Below, piece by piece: positions 6,772-16,257 of a stretch of 28,712 nucleotides of DNA. The notes below the pieces were generated by a model that did not search any database, was not told the origin of the DNA, and saw nothing but the letters and a program-made list of their open reading frames with translations. The stretch is from contig URSI01000001.1 of NCBI GenBank assembly GCA_900550505.1, positions 1 to 28,712 on the forward strand, read 5' to 3'. The stretch is from an uncultured Eubacteriales bacterium. Its GTDB lineage: Bacteria > Bacillota > Clostridia > Oscillospirales > CAG-382. Made by a program: the position numbers and the translations under genes. How positions within the stretch are numbered: the stretch's first letter is position 1; the number at the start of each line of letters is the position of its first letter.

Positions 6772-8527
6772 AGCCGTGCTCCGCAGGGGAGTGGCAGATC
6801 ACATACAGGAGCTGTGCGCCGCGCTTTCCGCACGGGGAATACCTTTTGCAACGGCGAACGGCAACGGTTATTTTACGGCACCCGAGATACAGCTGGCGCA
6901 AAGTGTCCTCAGATGTATAGAAAACCCGCTTGACGATATAGCGCTTGCCGGAGTGCTGCGCAGTCCGGTGTTCGGGTTTTCCGCGCAGGAGCTGTATGAG
7001 CTTCGCCGTGATTCGCACGCCGTGACGCTTTATTCTTCGCTTCGCGGGGCTGCGATTCGCAGAAGCGTGGGACGGCTCAGACTCGTGAGCAGGCGCAGGG
7101 TGGCGCGCGTAAGACGCGGACCGCACACTGCGGCATTGGTGCGTTGCCGTGGGGCGGAGATCTCGGACAAGGCTGCGGCGGCGCTCGACGGACTTGAGAG
7201 ATTGCGGAGACTGGCGGACAGACTTTCGCTTTCCGCTTTGGTGTGGAGAATTTACGGCATGACCGGAATGCTCGGGGCGGACACCCCGGCGGCGAGAAAA
7301 AACCTGCTGATATTCTATCAGCAGGTGCGGTCGTTTGAAAAAACGTCATATCGTACCGTCGGCGCGTTCAACGAGTATTTCAGGGAAGCTGCACAACGGG
7401 GGAAGCCGCCCAAGGGCTATGACGGCGGGGCGGGTGACTGCGTCAGGATAATGACCATACACAGCTCAAAGGGACTGGATTTTCCCGCCGTGTTCCTGTG
7501 CGGCGCATCGTCCGGGATAAACAAGAAGGACGTCAGAGAGCGGATGATCGTATCGCGCGGCAGCGGTATATCCTTCAGGTGCTTTGATCCGCATACCCTT
7601 ATCATGACAGACACCGTAAGGCGCCGTATAGCAGTGCGCGAGGAACAGGCAGAGCTGCTGCGCGAGGAGCGGAGGCTGCTTTATGTGGCGCTTACACGTG
7701 CGAAGGAAAGACTGTATGTGTGCGGAGCTAAAAAAACGGCTGCGGACAGCTATATGGCGTCATTGCTGTCCGTGCCGGATATAGATAAATACTGTGAGCT
7801 TATCGATACTGCCGCAGAGCCTGACGTGAGCGGAGAAATATCCGCACGAAATGTTGAAAGTCCGGAAATTTACAGCGGTAACGGTGCGGATATATCCGAG
7901 ATACGGCGTGCACTGGACTTTGTCTATCCCTATCCGCCGGCTCCGCGGACGAAGATATCCGTTTCCGAGCTGAGTATCCGCGGGCAGGCGGAAACGGTGC
8001 CGTATTCCGTGGTCGGTCGCCGCCCCGTTTTCGTAACGGGACGTGACGGCGCTGCCGTCGGCACCGCCATGCATGAATTCATGCAGTTCTGCAGCTTTGA
8101 AAACGTCATTGCATACGGCGCCCGCAACGAGGCCGCAAGGCTCGTCAGAGAAAGGTTTATGGCGGACCGGAAGCCGGAACTGCTCGATTTTGCCAAGCTC
8201 GAGAGGTTTTTTACATCCGATATATACGGTGAAATAGCTTCAAGTCCCGAGGTCTGGCGCGAAAAACGGTTCTCCGTCTCTGAGGAACTTGAAGGGGAAA
8301 AGATCATAGTACAGGGCGTGATAGATCTGTTCTTTGAAAATCGTGAAGGCGGGTATACGGTGGTCGATTATAAGACCGACAGGGACGACACCGCGATAGG
8401 CGAACGACACCGCACGCAGCTTTTGTGTTATTGCCGCGCTGTTGCGGAAATGACGGGCAGACCAGTCACGCGCGCGGTCGTATACGCTTTTTCCTCGGGT
8501 AAAACCGAAGAGATTCCGATAAAGTAA
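6755..8527 (+). CDS. addA: ATP-dependent helicase/nuclease subunit A, C-terminal part
   Basis: The C-terminal ~590 residues of AddA, a ~1,200-residue UvrD-type helicase and RecB-type nuclease. With AddB it processes double-strand breaks for recombination in Firmicutes. Visible motifs are IMTIHSSKGLDFPAVFL (about 7448-7499, helicase motif V), LLYVALTRAKERLYV (about 7677-7722, motif VI) and the nuclease domain, with GTAMHEFMQF (about 8060-8088), VIDLFFE and VVDYKTDRDD (about 8361-8390), then QLLCYCRAV. The catalytic Asp and the DYK lysine are present. Helicase motifs I-IV and the start are absent because the DNA changes origin at about 6750. The open frame continues upstream to 6614, but that part is antisense to the SDR. 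Its last 62 bases overlap the convergent flippase gene. Confidence 0.92.
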   Translation: MGYGDIAVLRRGVADHIQELCAALSARGIPFATANGNGYFTAPEIQLAQSVLRCIENPLDDIALAGVLRSPVFGFSAQELYELRRDSHAVTLYSSLRGAAIRRSVGRLRLVSRRRVARVRRGPHTAALVRCRGAEISDKAAAALDGLERLRRLADRLSLSALVWRIYGMTGMLGADTPAARKNLLIFYQQVRSFEKTSYRTVGAFNEYFREAAQRGKPPKGYDGGAGDCVRIMTIHSSKGLDFPAVFLCGASSGINKKDVRERMIVSRGSGISFRCFDPHTLIMTDTVRRRIAVREEQAELLREERRLLYVALTRAKERLYVCGAKKTAADSYMASLLSVPDIDKYCELIDTAAEPDVSGEISARNVESPEIYSGNGADISEIRRALDFVYPYPPAPRTKISVSELSIRGQAETVPYSVVGRRPVFVTGRDGAAVGTAMHEFMQFCSFENVIAYGARNEAARLVRERFMADRKPELLDFAKLERFFTSDIYGEIASSPEVWREKRFSVSEELEGEKIIVQGVIDLFFENREGGYTVVDYKTDRDDTAIGERHRTQLLCYCRAVAEMTGRPVTRAVVYAFSSGKTEEIPIK

Positions 8528-9830
8528 ATCCGGTAACGCTGCGCAGCTTGAAATAGCACATGGCGAACGTGAAAAGATTGGATGCGAACAGCAGCCACAG
8601 ATATCCCTGCGCCCCGGTCCTCGGGAGCAGGACAATGATGCAGACGACACGAAGTATCGAATTGAGCACGTTGCAGAAAAGCGTGAAGCGTTGATATCCT
8701 ATCGCCTTCAGTATGCCGTCGCAGACTGTTTCGATATACATGGCGGGTGGGACCGCCGCGAGCACGCGGAGCGCGTATGAGCATTCGTCGCTTTTGTAAA
8801 ACAGAACGGCAAGCTGTGAAGGAAACAGGAAAAATACGGCGCCCACAAACAGCGAAAAGATGAGCGAGGGTCCGATGATCCTGTTTACACGGTGTCTTAC
8901 GGCGTCCTGCCCCCGCATACCCTCCCGCGAGAGGTCGGGTATGAGCAGCGATACGAGTGAGGACAGGAACGAAAAAGGGAAAAACAACAGCGGTATCACC
9001 ATTCCGCGTATCATTCCGTATTCGGCGAGAGCCGTGGATCTGTCGCCGCCGTAGAGCGTCAGGCACAGCGGTATGAGCAGCCCTTCACCACTGTGCAAAG
9101 CGGTCGTGACATATGAGCCGGCAGCCAGCGGCGCTATTTCGGAAATAAGCTCACTGCGTGACGGTGCGCTGCCACCGCGGACTTTTGACGTGAACGCAAA
9201 TACGGTAAAAAGAAAGGCAAACGAAGATATCTCGCCGGCCGTGGCGCCTAATGCCGCGGCAGCGCAGAGCCTTCCGGCGTCCAGCTCATCAGGCATGAGA
9301 AAGAAAAATACGGCGCAGCTTACGATTATCCTGACAAGCTGCTCTGTGACCGGCGCCAGAGCTGTCTTCCATGCTTTTCCCTCTGCAAGAAACAGCCCTT
9401 TGAGACAGTTTGACGCCGCGATAAACGGCAGACCTGCTGCCAGTATCCTGAGCGAGGGTGCGAGCCGTGCGTCGTGCATCAGTGAGGAGGCGAGCGGTCC
9501 GCCGAAAAACGTCAGCACCGCAAATCCCGTCAGAGCCGGTACCATCGAAACGGCGACTGCTTTTCTGAATACCGATACGGCGCCGGTGGTTATGCTGCCC
9601 GCTTCGCTTCGCTGCGCCGCAAGCTTTGATACCGCCACCGTGAATCCCGCAGAAGCGAAAGTGGCAAAGAGCGAGAATACGGACATTATGACCTGAAAAA
9701 GCCCGATCCCTTCCGCACCTATGCGTGCGGTGAGGTAGAGCCTGAAGCCCATGCCCATAAATTTTGTGAGGAGCGAGAAGCCCGTAAGCATCGCCGCACC
9801 CAGCGCCAGTGAACGCCTGTGCTCTGTCAT
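8466..9830 (-). CDS. SpoVB/MurJ-like polysaccharide flippase (MOP superfamily)
   Basis: A 454-residue polytopic membrane protein with about 12-14 hydrophobic segments. The ATG complementary to 9828-9830 is preferred because GGAGGTG lies just upstream. The frame opens farther back (to 9935) without a ribosome site. The N-terminus (SLALGAAMLTGFSLLTKFMGMGFRLYLTARIGAEGIGLFQ) is the typical SpoVB/stage V sporulation protein B start of clostridial MOP flippases. These move lipid-linked sugar precursors across the membrane, in some cases for spore cortex or cell-wall synthesis. GMRGQDAVRHRVNRIIGPSLIFSL in the middle is also typical. Which lipid it flips is not visible. Its 3' end overlaps addA by 62 bases in the opposite direction. 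Confidence 0.85.
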   Translation of the reverse strand: MTEHRRSLALGAAMLTGFSLLTKFMGMGFRLYLTARIGAEGIGLFQVIMSVFSLFATFASAGFTVAVSKLAAQRSEAGSITTGAVSVFRKAVAVSMVPALTGFAVLTFFGGPLASSLMHDARLAPSLRILAAGLPFIAASNCLKGLFLAEGKAWKTALAPVTEQLVRIIVSCAVFFFLMPDELDAGRLCAAAALGATAGEISSFAFLFTVFAFTSKVRGGSAPSRSELISEIAPLAAGSYVTTALHSGEGLLIPLCLTLYGGDRSTALAEYGMIRGMVIPLLFFPFSFLSSLVSLLIPDLSREGMRGQDAVRHRVNRIIGPSLIFSLFVGAVFFLFPSQLAVLFYKSDECSYALRVLAAVPPAMYIETVCDGILKAIGYQRFTLFCNVLNSILRVVCIIVLLPRTGAQGYLWLLFASNLFTFAMCYFKLRSVTGFTLSESLRFYPRKKRIRPRA

Positions 9831-9963
9831 CGTCACACCTCCGCATGTTTTTATGACGATGACTATATATGACACTTCAGCCGCAAAAATGCCGAAAACG
9901 TGCCCGGGTCGCGGCTTAAATATGTTTACAGTCACAAAATACGCCGAAAATCGGCAAATACGC

Positions 9964-9992
9964 TTGATTTAAGGGACAATATGTTGTATAGT
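9964..9992 (+). promoter_or_regulatory. sigma-A-type promoter for glyA
   Basis: TTGATT at 9964-9969, a 17-base spacer and TATAGT at 9987-9992. Transcription would begin near 9999. That leaves only about 8 bases before the upstream ATG at 10007, which supports the glyA start at 10031. Confidence 0.7.
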
Positions 9993-10030
9993 ATTCAAAG
10001 AAAAATATGTTTAAGGACGGCCTGAAAAGC

Positions 10031-11290
10031 ATGGGTGAAAGAAACAGCTTCGCTGACAAAACGATCGACTTCATCGCCTCGAGCGATCCGGCGCTTGCCG
10101 CTGCCATTGCGGACGAGCTTAAAAGAGAACGGCGGAATATCGAGCTTATCGCTTCGGAGAATATCGTTTCCGAGACCGTGCTCGCCGCCGCCGGCACCAT
10201 TTTGACAAATAAGTATGCGGAAGGATATCCGGCAAAGAGATATTACGGCGGCTGCGAATACGTTGACGTCGTGGAGAATCTTGCCATATCCCGTGCCAAA
10301 GAGCTTTTCGGCGCCGAGCATGTGAACGTCCAGCCCCACAGCGGCGCACAGGCCAATACCGCGGTGTATATTGCGCTGCTCTCCGCCGGTGACACCATCA
10401 TGGGCATGAGCCTTGCTCACGGCGGTCATCTTACGCATGGCAGCAGCGTCAACTTTTCGGGAAAATACTTCAACGTAGTGCCTTACGGCGTTGACGAGCA
10501 GACGCAAACGATAGATTATGACCGTGTCGAGGAGCTGGCGCTTGAATGCAAACCCAAGCTGATAGTGGCAGGAGCTTCTGCGTATCCGCGTGTCATAGAT
10601 TTCAAGCGTTTTTCAGAGATAGCCAAAAAGGTCGGCGCTTATCTTATGGTGGATATGGCTCATATAGCCGGGCTTGTGGCAGCCGGCGTACATCCGAGCC
10701 CCGTGCCTTATGCCGATGTTGTCACCACGACCACGCATAAGACGCTGAGAGGTCCGCGCGGCGGTATGATAATGTGCCGTGAGGAGCTTGCCAAGCAGAT
10801 AGACAAGGCTATATTCCCCGGCTCGCAGGGCGGACCGCTCATGCATATCATAGCCGCCAAGGCTGCCTGCTTTGGTGAAGCGCTGAAACCGGAATTCCGT
10901 GATTATCAGCGCCGTGTGGTCGAAAACGCCGCGTGCCTGGCAGCACAGCTGCGTGAAAAGGGATTTGACCTCGTTTCCGGTGGCACCGACAACCATCTCA
11001 TGCTCGTGGACCTTCGCCCGTTTGATATCACCGGCAAGGAGCTGGAGCACAGACTTGACGAGGTGTATATTACCGTAAACAAAAACGCTATCCCGGGAGA
11101 TCCGCAAAAGCCTACCGTTACCAGCGGTGTCCGTATCGGTACGCCTGCCGTTACGACCAGGGGCTTCGGTATCGATGAAATGAAGACCATAGCAGAGCTT
11201 ATAAGGCTCACTGCGGCGGATTTTGAGAACAGCCGCGATTATGTGCGTGAACAGGTCTGTGCGCTCTGCGACCGGTTCCCCATTTATTGA
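10031..11290 (+). CDS. glyA: serine hydroxymethyltransferase
   Basis: A PLP enzyme that converts serine and tetrahydrofolate to glycine and 5,10-methylene-THF in the cytosol, the main source of one-carbon units. It has 419 residues from the chosen ATG, the normal length. AAGGACGG lies upstream of this start, whereas the in-frame ATG at 10007 has no ribosome site. Motifs in order are ELIASENIVS, YAEGYPAKRYYGGCEYVD, the GGHLTHGS substrate loop, DMAHIAGL, and VTTTTHKTLRGPRGG with the PLP lysine at residue 237. PGSQGGPLMH and a C-terminal VRIGTPAVTTRG follow. It appears monocistronic, with a promoter at 9964-9992 and a strong terminator at 11326-11362. Confidence 0.97.
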   Translation: MGERNSFADKTIDFIASSDPALAAAIADELKRERRNIELIASENIVSETVLAAAGTILTNKYAEGYPAKRYYGGCEYVDVVENLAISRAKELFGAEHVNVQPHSGAQANTAVYIALLSAGDTIMGMSLAHGGHLTHGSSVNFSGKYFNVVPYGVDEQTQTIDYDRVEELALECKPKLIVAGASAYPRVIDFKRFSEIAKKVGAYLMVDMAHIAGLVAAGVHPSPVPYADVVTTTTHKTLRGPRGGMIMCREELAKQIDKAIFPGSQGGPLMHIIAAKAACFGEALKPEFRDYQRRVVENAACLAAQLREKGFDLVSGGTDNHLMLVDLRPFDITGKELEHRLDEVYITVNKNAIPGDPQKPTVTSGVRIGTPAVTTRGFGIDEMKTIAELIRLTAADFENSRDYVREQVCALCDRFPIY

Positions 11291-11325
11291 AACGCACGGT
11301 CACAGTAAATTATCACAATGCAAAC

Positions 11326-11362
11326 GGATCCGCCTTCGGAAAAAAGGCGGATCCTCTTTTTT
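11326..11362 (+). terminator. rho-independent terminator of glyA
   Basis: An 11-bp perfect stem, GGATCCGCCTT at 11326-11336 and AAGGCGGATCC at 11344-11354, with a 7-base loop, followed by TCTTTTTT. It lies 36 bases after the glyA stop. Confidence 0.93.
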
Positions 11363-11390
11363 GTCGGGATTTTTACGGTATATGATACGA

Positions 11391-11419
11391 AAAAGCAGGA
11401 GAGAAAAATCTCTCCTGCT
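11391..11419 (-). terminator. rho-independent terminator of the lipoprotein gene
   Basis: An 11-bp perfect stem, AGCAGGAGAGA at 11394-11404 and TCTCTCCTGCT at 11409-11419, with an AAAA loop. On the minus strand the stem is followed by a short T run (complement of 11391-11394), as expected for the gene ending at 11461. It sits back to back with the glyA terminator in a convergent intergenic region. Confidence 0.85.
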
Positions 11420-11460
11420 CTTGGCTGATACAATTGCAGCAGCTCTCACAGATGCTGAAT

Positions 11461-12204
11461 TCAGCTGGGTATGTTGATTATGGAGATATAAGCGCCGAAA
11501 TCTTCTTCGATGGTACCGTTTTCAAGGTCGATACCGACGAGCGTAGCTTTCGCGCCGATGAACAGCGAACCGGCAGCGGACGTTGAATTGGTGATCTCGG
11601 GAGTCGTGAAGTTGGGGTAATCCTTATTGGCAGGATACCACCAGAGAGTGTTCTCCACCTCACCGCTGTCTATCTGAGCAATAAGGTCTTTGTTCTGCTC
11701 GACGAGCGCCGGCCAGTCGTTGCCGGTGTTGGCAGAATACAGGAAGCCGCCTTCCGGGATGACCATGTCTGCGGGATCCTTGTCGGTGCCGTCGGAACCG
11801 CTTGAGTAGACGACCTCATACACGCCTTCCTCGTCGGTCGGCTTGAAGATCGCAACGCCTGCCCAGGCAAATCCGGAGAGTGATCCGGTATATTCATCCG
11901 TTACGAGCGTGCCGGCACCCTCGGTAAAGGCGTTGGGAGTCTCATGAAACTGACCGGAAACGGAGTTGTTGATGGTGCCGTTGAAGGCGTTGACATAAAG
12001 CAGCGTGGGCTCCGGCTCAGGCTGCGAATAGTCCCCCATTGACTCTTCCTTCGAGGTGTCTTCCTGAGGTTTTGAGGAGGTGCTTTCGGTCTTGCTCGTT
12101 GCGGGTTTGGATGTTCCCCCGGAAGATTCGGCGGTATCCGTAGTGCATGAGACCGCGAGCATCGCTACCATAAGTATTGCAAGAAATACTGCGATTTTTT
12201 TCAT
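11461..12204 (-). CDS. secreted lipoprotein of unknown function
   Basis: A 247-residue protein. MKKIAVFLAILMVAMLAVSC is a lipoprotein signal with lipidated Cys20. Residues about 21-65 form a Ser/Thr/Lys/Glu-rich linker (SKPATSKTESTSSKPQEDTS) with an acidic, proline-rich end (QPEPEP), as in surface lipoproteins of gut clostridia. The remaining ~180 residues look like a beta-rich domain with many Gly, Asn, Thr and aromatic residues (YVNAFNGTINNSVSGQFHE, GFLYSANTGNDWPALV, NTLWWYPANKDYP). I recognise no known family. The start has a strong AAGGAGA site 7 bases upstream and a near-consensus promoter. It is a single-gene unit divergent from the arg cluster. An attached extracellular binding role is a guess from the architecture. 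Confidence 0.85.
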   Translation of the reverse strand: MKKIAVFLAILMVAMLAVSCTTDTAESSGGTSKPATSKTESTSSKPQEDTSKEESMGDYSQPEPEPTLLYVNAFNGTINNSVSGQFHETPNAFTEGAGTLVTDEYTGSLSGFAWAGVAIFKPTDEEGVYEVVYSSGSDGTDKDPADMVIPEGGFLYSANTGNDWPALVEQNKDLIAQIDSGEVENTLWWYPANKDYPNFTTPEITNSTSAAGSLFIGAKATLVGIDLENGTIEEDFGAYISIINIPS

Positions 12205-12235
12205 CGGTTTGTCTCCTTATCGATTTTATACCGTG

Positions 12236-12264
12236 ATTATACGCTGCAAGGTAGGTATTGTCAA
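12236..12264 (-). promoter_or_regulatory. consensus promoter of the lipoprotein gene
   Basis: On the minus strand, TTGACA (complement of 12259-12264), a 17-base spacer and TATAAT (complement of 12236-12241) match the vegetative sigma factor consensus exactly. Transcription would start about 20 bases before the AAGGAGA ribosome site. Confidence 0.9.
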
Positions 12265-12429
12265 GTGTTTTTTGCCTGATTTTATCACCTTTTTTTCACA
12301 TTTGCGGTCTAAAATGCGCCGAAATGCGTTGAAATGGTGACGTATGTGAACATAATGCACAAAAACCCTCTTTTATGACACAGTACAATTGAATCAACGC
12401 ATAAAATTCCGATTTGATGTATAAAACGC

Positions 12430-12457
12430 TTGACATATGCAAAAAAACGTGTATAAT
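12430..12457 (+). promoter_or_regulatory. consensus promoter of argG / the arginine cluster
   Basis: TTGACA at 12430-12435, a 16-base spacer and TATAAT at 12452-12457. The transcript would start near 12464 and leave a ~30-base leader. An imperfect dyad (12461-12480) covers the start site and could be an operator. It does not match the ArgR box consensus well. Confidence 0.85.
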
Positions 12458-12494
12458 CACCGTATAAATAAATGTTAACGGAGATGTTATTGAG

Positions 12495-13727
<1,233 letters not shown>

Positions 13728-13770
13728 AGTGTCCGGCTGTTCCGGATGACGTCATGACATGATCCTGGGA

Positions 13771-13814
13771 CCCCCGCGGTGTCTTATATGGACCGCGGGG
13801 GAAGCGGGGTTTTT
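13771..13814 (+). terminator. intra-operon hairpin with T run, possible attenuator between argG and argH
   Basis: A 10-bp perfect stem, CCCCCGCGGT at 13771-13780 and ACCGCGGGGG at 13792-13801, with an 11-base loop. AAGCGGGG and TTTTT (13810-13814) follow. The GCGGGG just before the T run (13804-13809) is a second possible partner for CCCCGC in the left arm, so two mutually exclusive foldings exist. Only the larger folding places a stem directly against the T run. Confidence 0.6.
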
Positions 13815-13851
13815 CGGACGGTTTGATATGACACGGGGGAAAGGCTGAAAA

Positions 13852-15237
13852 ATGCAGGATAAGATATGGGCGGGGCGGTTTGAAAAAAGTCTCGACAGCG
13901 CCGCAAACGACTTCAATTCTTCGATCCGGGTGGACAAACGGATGTACCGCGAGGATATCGAGGGCTCGAAGGCTCACGCTGCCATGCTCGGCAGCGTAGG
14001 TATAATCACTGCGAAGGAAAGCGAACTGATAGTCGGTACGCTTGACATGATGCTCAAGGAGCTGGAGACAGGCGACCTTGAGATAGATGAAACATATGAG
14101 GACATACATTCCTTCATGGAGGCTGAGCTTACCCGTCGTATCGGAGATACGGGTAAGAAGCTGCACACCGCACGCAGCCGGAACGATCAGGTGGCGACGG
14201 ATGTGAGGCTCTATCTCCGCAGACGTATCGACGCCGTTACCGGGCTTTTGGTAAAAGCCGTTGAGACCATGGCTGAAATAGCAGGTGAACATGCCGGGAC
14301 CATAATGCCGGGATATACGCATCTTCAGCGTGCACAGCCGGTCTCGTTCGGCCATGTGCTGATGGCGTATGCCCATATGCTGCTGAGAGATATTTCGAGA
14401 TTTGCCGACTGCCGCAAACGGATGAACGTGTCGCCGCTGGGCTCGTGTGCACTGGCGGGGACCACGTTTCCGATAGACCGTTTTGCCACCGCGTCGGCTT
14501 TGGGGTTTGACCGTCCGTGCGGTAACAGTATAGACGGCGTTTCAGACCGTGACTTTGCAGTCGAGCTTGCTGCGTGCTGTGCCATATGCGCCATGCATCT
14601 TTCGAGACTGTGTGAAGAGATCATCATGTATTGCTCCTGGGAATTCGGATATCTTGAGCTCGACGATTCGTTTTCCACCGGTTCTTCGATAATGCCCCAG
14701 AAGAAAAATCCGGATATAGCGGAGCTTATCCGCGGCAAATCCGGCAGGATATACGGCGATCTGACCGCGCTGCTGACGATGCTGAAATCACTTCCTCTCG
14801 CCTACAATAAGGATATGCAGGAGGACAAGGAGGCGGTGTTTGACAGCATTGACACCCTTTGTGCCCAGCTTTCGCTGATACCGCCCATGCTCCGCAGCGC
14901 GGCGGTGCGTTCGGACAGAATGCGCAGAGCGGCTGCCGAGGGCTTCATAAACGCCACCGATATGGCGGATTACCTTGTGGCAAAGGGACTGCCGTTCCGT
15001 GCCGCATATAAGATAAGCGGTACGATAGTTGCGTACTGCATAAAAGAGCGCAAAACGCTGGAAACGCTGAGCCCGGAAGAATACCGGAGCTTCTCTGAGC
15101 TTTTCGGTGACGATATATATGAGGCGGTATCGCTTGACAGATGCCTTGCTCAAAGGCGTTCGTTCGGCGGAACGGCACCTGAATGCGTGAAAGCGCAGAT
15201 AGAAGCGGTGCGTGCCGAACTGAAGGAAATGCAATGA
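13852..15237 (+). CDS. argH: argininosuccinate lyase
   Basis: Splits argininosuccinate into arginine and fumarate, the last step of arginine synthesis. It has 461 residues, typical for this fumarase-superfamily enzyme. Family motifs are KIWAGRF-like DKIWAGRFEKS at the start, TARSRNDQVATD, GYTHLQRAQPVSFGH and the signature loop GSSIMPQKKNPD with the catalytic serine region at residues 277-283. GGGGGAAAGG provides the ribosome site. It follows argG after 124 bases that contain a hairpin, and precedes argC by 89 bases with no terminator visible, so it is probably cotranscribed with argCJBDF. Confidence 0.97.
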   Translation: MQDKIWAGRFEKSLDSAANDFNSSIRVDKRMYREDIEGSKAHAAMLGSVGIITAKESELIVGTLDMMLKELETGDLEIDETYEDIHSFMEAELTRRIGDTGKKLHTARSRNDQVATDVRLYLRRRIDAVTGLLVKAVETMAEIAGEHAGTIMPGYTHLQRAQPVSFGHVLMAYAHMLLRDISRFADCRKRMNVSPLGSCALAGTTFPIDRFATASALGFDRPCGNSIDGVSDRDFAVELAACCAICAMHLSRLCEEIIMYCSWEFGYLELDDSFSTGSSIMPQKKNPDIAELIRGKSGRIYGDLTALLTMLKSLPLAYNKDMQEDKEAVFDSIDTLCAQLSLIPPMLRSAAVRSDRMRRAAAEGFINATDMADYLVAKGLPFRAAYKISGTIVAYCIKERKTLETLSPEEYRSFSELFGDDIYEAVSLDRCLAQRRSFGGTAPECVKAQIEAVRAELKEMQ

Positions 15238-15326
15238 AAGATCGGCTCGTGCGCCGAAAATAAAGGATTTCAAACATAAATACACGGCCGGCAGCGCGCC
15301 GGATGAAGTATTGGACGGTTCATTAA

Positions 15327-16250
15327 ATGAAAACAAGAGTATTTATAGACGGCAGCGAAGGTACTACGGGGCTGCGGATAGCACAACGTCTTGCCGAACG
15401 TGATGACGTTCAGCTCATGCAGATATCTCCGGAACTGCGCAAGGACGTGGGAGAACGTGCGAGGCTGATGTCTCAGAGCGATATCGTGTTTCTCTGCCTG
15501 CCTGACGACGCCGCGCGCGTCGCGGCGAAGATGGCGTTGCAGGCGGGGACGCGCGTGATCGACGCGAGCACGGCGCACCGCACCGATCCGGAATGGGTGT
15601 ACGGATTCCCGGAGCTCGGATACAGGGACAGGATACGGTCATCCTCGAGAGTTGCGGTGCCGGGCTGCCACGCAGGCGGGTTCCTGGCTCTGATCACACC
15701 GCTCGTGCGGCTGTCGGTGATACCGGCTGATGCGCAGATAAGCTGTTTTTCCCTGACGGGGTACAGCGGCGGCGGAAAAAAGATGATAGCTCAGTACGAG
15801 GATCCGTCACGCGAACCGATACTGGACGCGCCGAGATGTTATGCGCTCGGGCAGACACACAAGCATCTGCCGGAGATGCAGGCGATATCCGGACTTGAAA
15901 CACCTCCGCACTTTTCGCCGATAGTTTCCGACTATTATTCGGGAATGCTGGTGGCTGTCCCCCTTTTCTGCGAGCAGTTCGGTGTGACATGCAAGCAGAT
16001 CGAAAAGATTTATGAGAGCTTTTATACCGACGGGGTCGTAAGTGTCACGGACGGGGCGGGGTTTGACGCTTCCGGTGCGCTTATGAGCGGAAGAGACGAT
16101 ATGAAGATAGCCGTATGCGGTAACGATGTGCGTGCGACGGTGTACGCGTCGTTTGATAATCTGGGCAAGGGCGCGTCGGGCGCGGCGGTCCAGTGCTTCA
16201 ACCTGATGTGCGGCAAGGACGAAAAATATTCACTGGTCACGGGAGACTGA
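15327..16250 (+). CDS. argC: N-acetyl-gamma-glutamyl-phosphate reductase, short (type 2) form
   Basis: NADPH-dependent reduction of N-acetylglutamyl phosphate to the semialdehyde, the third step of ornithine synthesis. It has 307 residues, shorter than the ~345-residue common form. The start IDGSEGTTGLRIAQRLAERDD, with a GTTG nucleotide loop, matches the type 2 subfamily. VPGCHAGGFLAL carries the catalytic Cys114, YSGGGKKMI the substrate loop, and GQTHKHLPEM the catalytic histidine. The ribosome site is weak (GGAC about 12 bases upstream). The next gene, argJ, begins 7 bases after its stop. Confidence 0.94.
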   Translation: MKTRVFIDGSEGTTGLRIAQRLAERDDVQLMQISPELRKDVGERARLMSQSDIVFLCLPDDAARVAAKMALQAGTRVIDASTAHRTDPEWVYGFPELGYRDRIRSSSRVAVPGCHAGGFLALITPLVRLSVIPADAQISCFSLTGYSGGGKKMIAQYEDPSREPILDAPRCYALGQTHKHLPEMQAISGLETPPHFSPIVSDYYSGMLVAVPLFCEQFGVTCKQIEKIYESFYTDGVVSVTDGAGFDASGALMSGRDDMKIAVCGNDVRATVYASFDNLGKGASGAAVQCFNLMCGKDEKYSLVTGD

Positions 16251-16257
16251 TATTATT

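Larger units (their letters stand above)
12225..12468. repeat. inverted pair of 18-bp boxes at two divergent promoters
   Basis: GTATAATCACCGTATAAA at 12451-12468 (plus strand) and GTATAATCACGGTATAAA on the minus strand at 12242-12225 differ at one base. Each overlaps a -10 box and extends over the start region. The DNA between them (about 208 bases) is AT-rich and has no supported gene. The rest of the 12205-12494 gap holds only the two promoters. Confidence 0.75.

Noticed and set aside
6700..6800. Natural horizontal transfer or phage/transposon insertion at the join
   Set aside because: No integrase, transposase, att repeat, tRNA or target duplication is seen, and core genes of both lineages are cut in mid-gene. 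A chimera explains this better.
8428..9066. Minus-strand open frame of about 212 codons inside the flippase gene
   Set aside because: It lies in another frame of the same strand over a clear membrane protein and has no recognisable features.
9940..9958. GCCGA-AAA-TCGGC hairpin upstream of glyA, considered as a riboswitch or terminator
   Set aside because: It has a 5-bp stem with no T run, lies before the promoter and outside the transcript, and does not match a glycine or other known riboswitch.
12260..12420. Short tandem AAATGCG(C/T)(C/T)G repeats before argG, considered as a CRISPR or small repeat array
   Set aside because: There are only two or three 10-base copies without spacers, in AT-rich DNA.
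12380..12480. ArgR (ARG box) operator upstream of argG
   Set aside because: Half-site-like ATTC/GAAT pieces occur but none fits the 18-bp consensus well enough to call. Arginine regulation remains likely on general grounds only.
13743..13756. ATGACGTCAT palindrome after argG
   Set aside because: A 10-base palindrome of this kind is expected by chance at this scale and there is no second copy or known regulator to support an operator.
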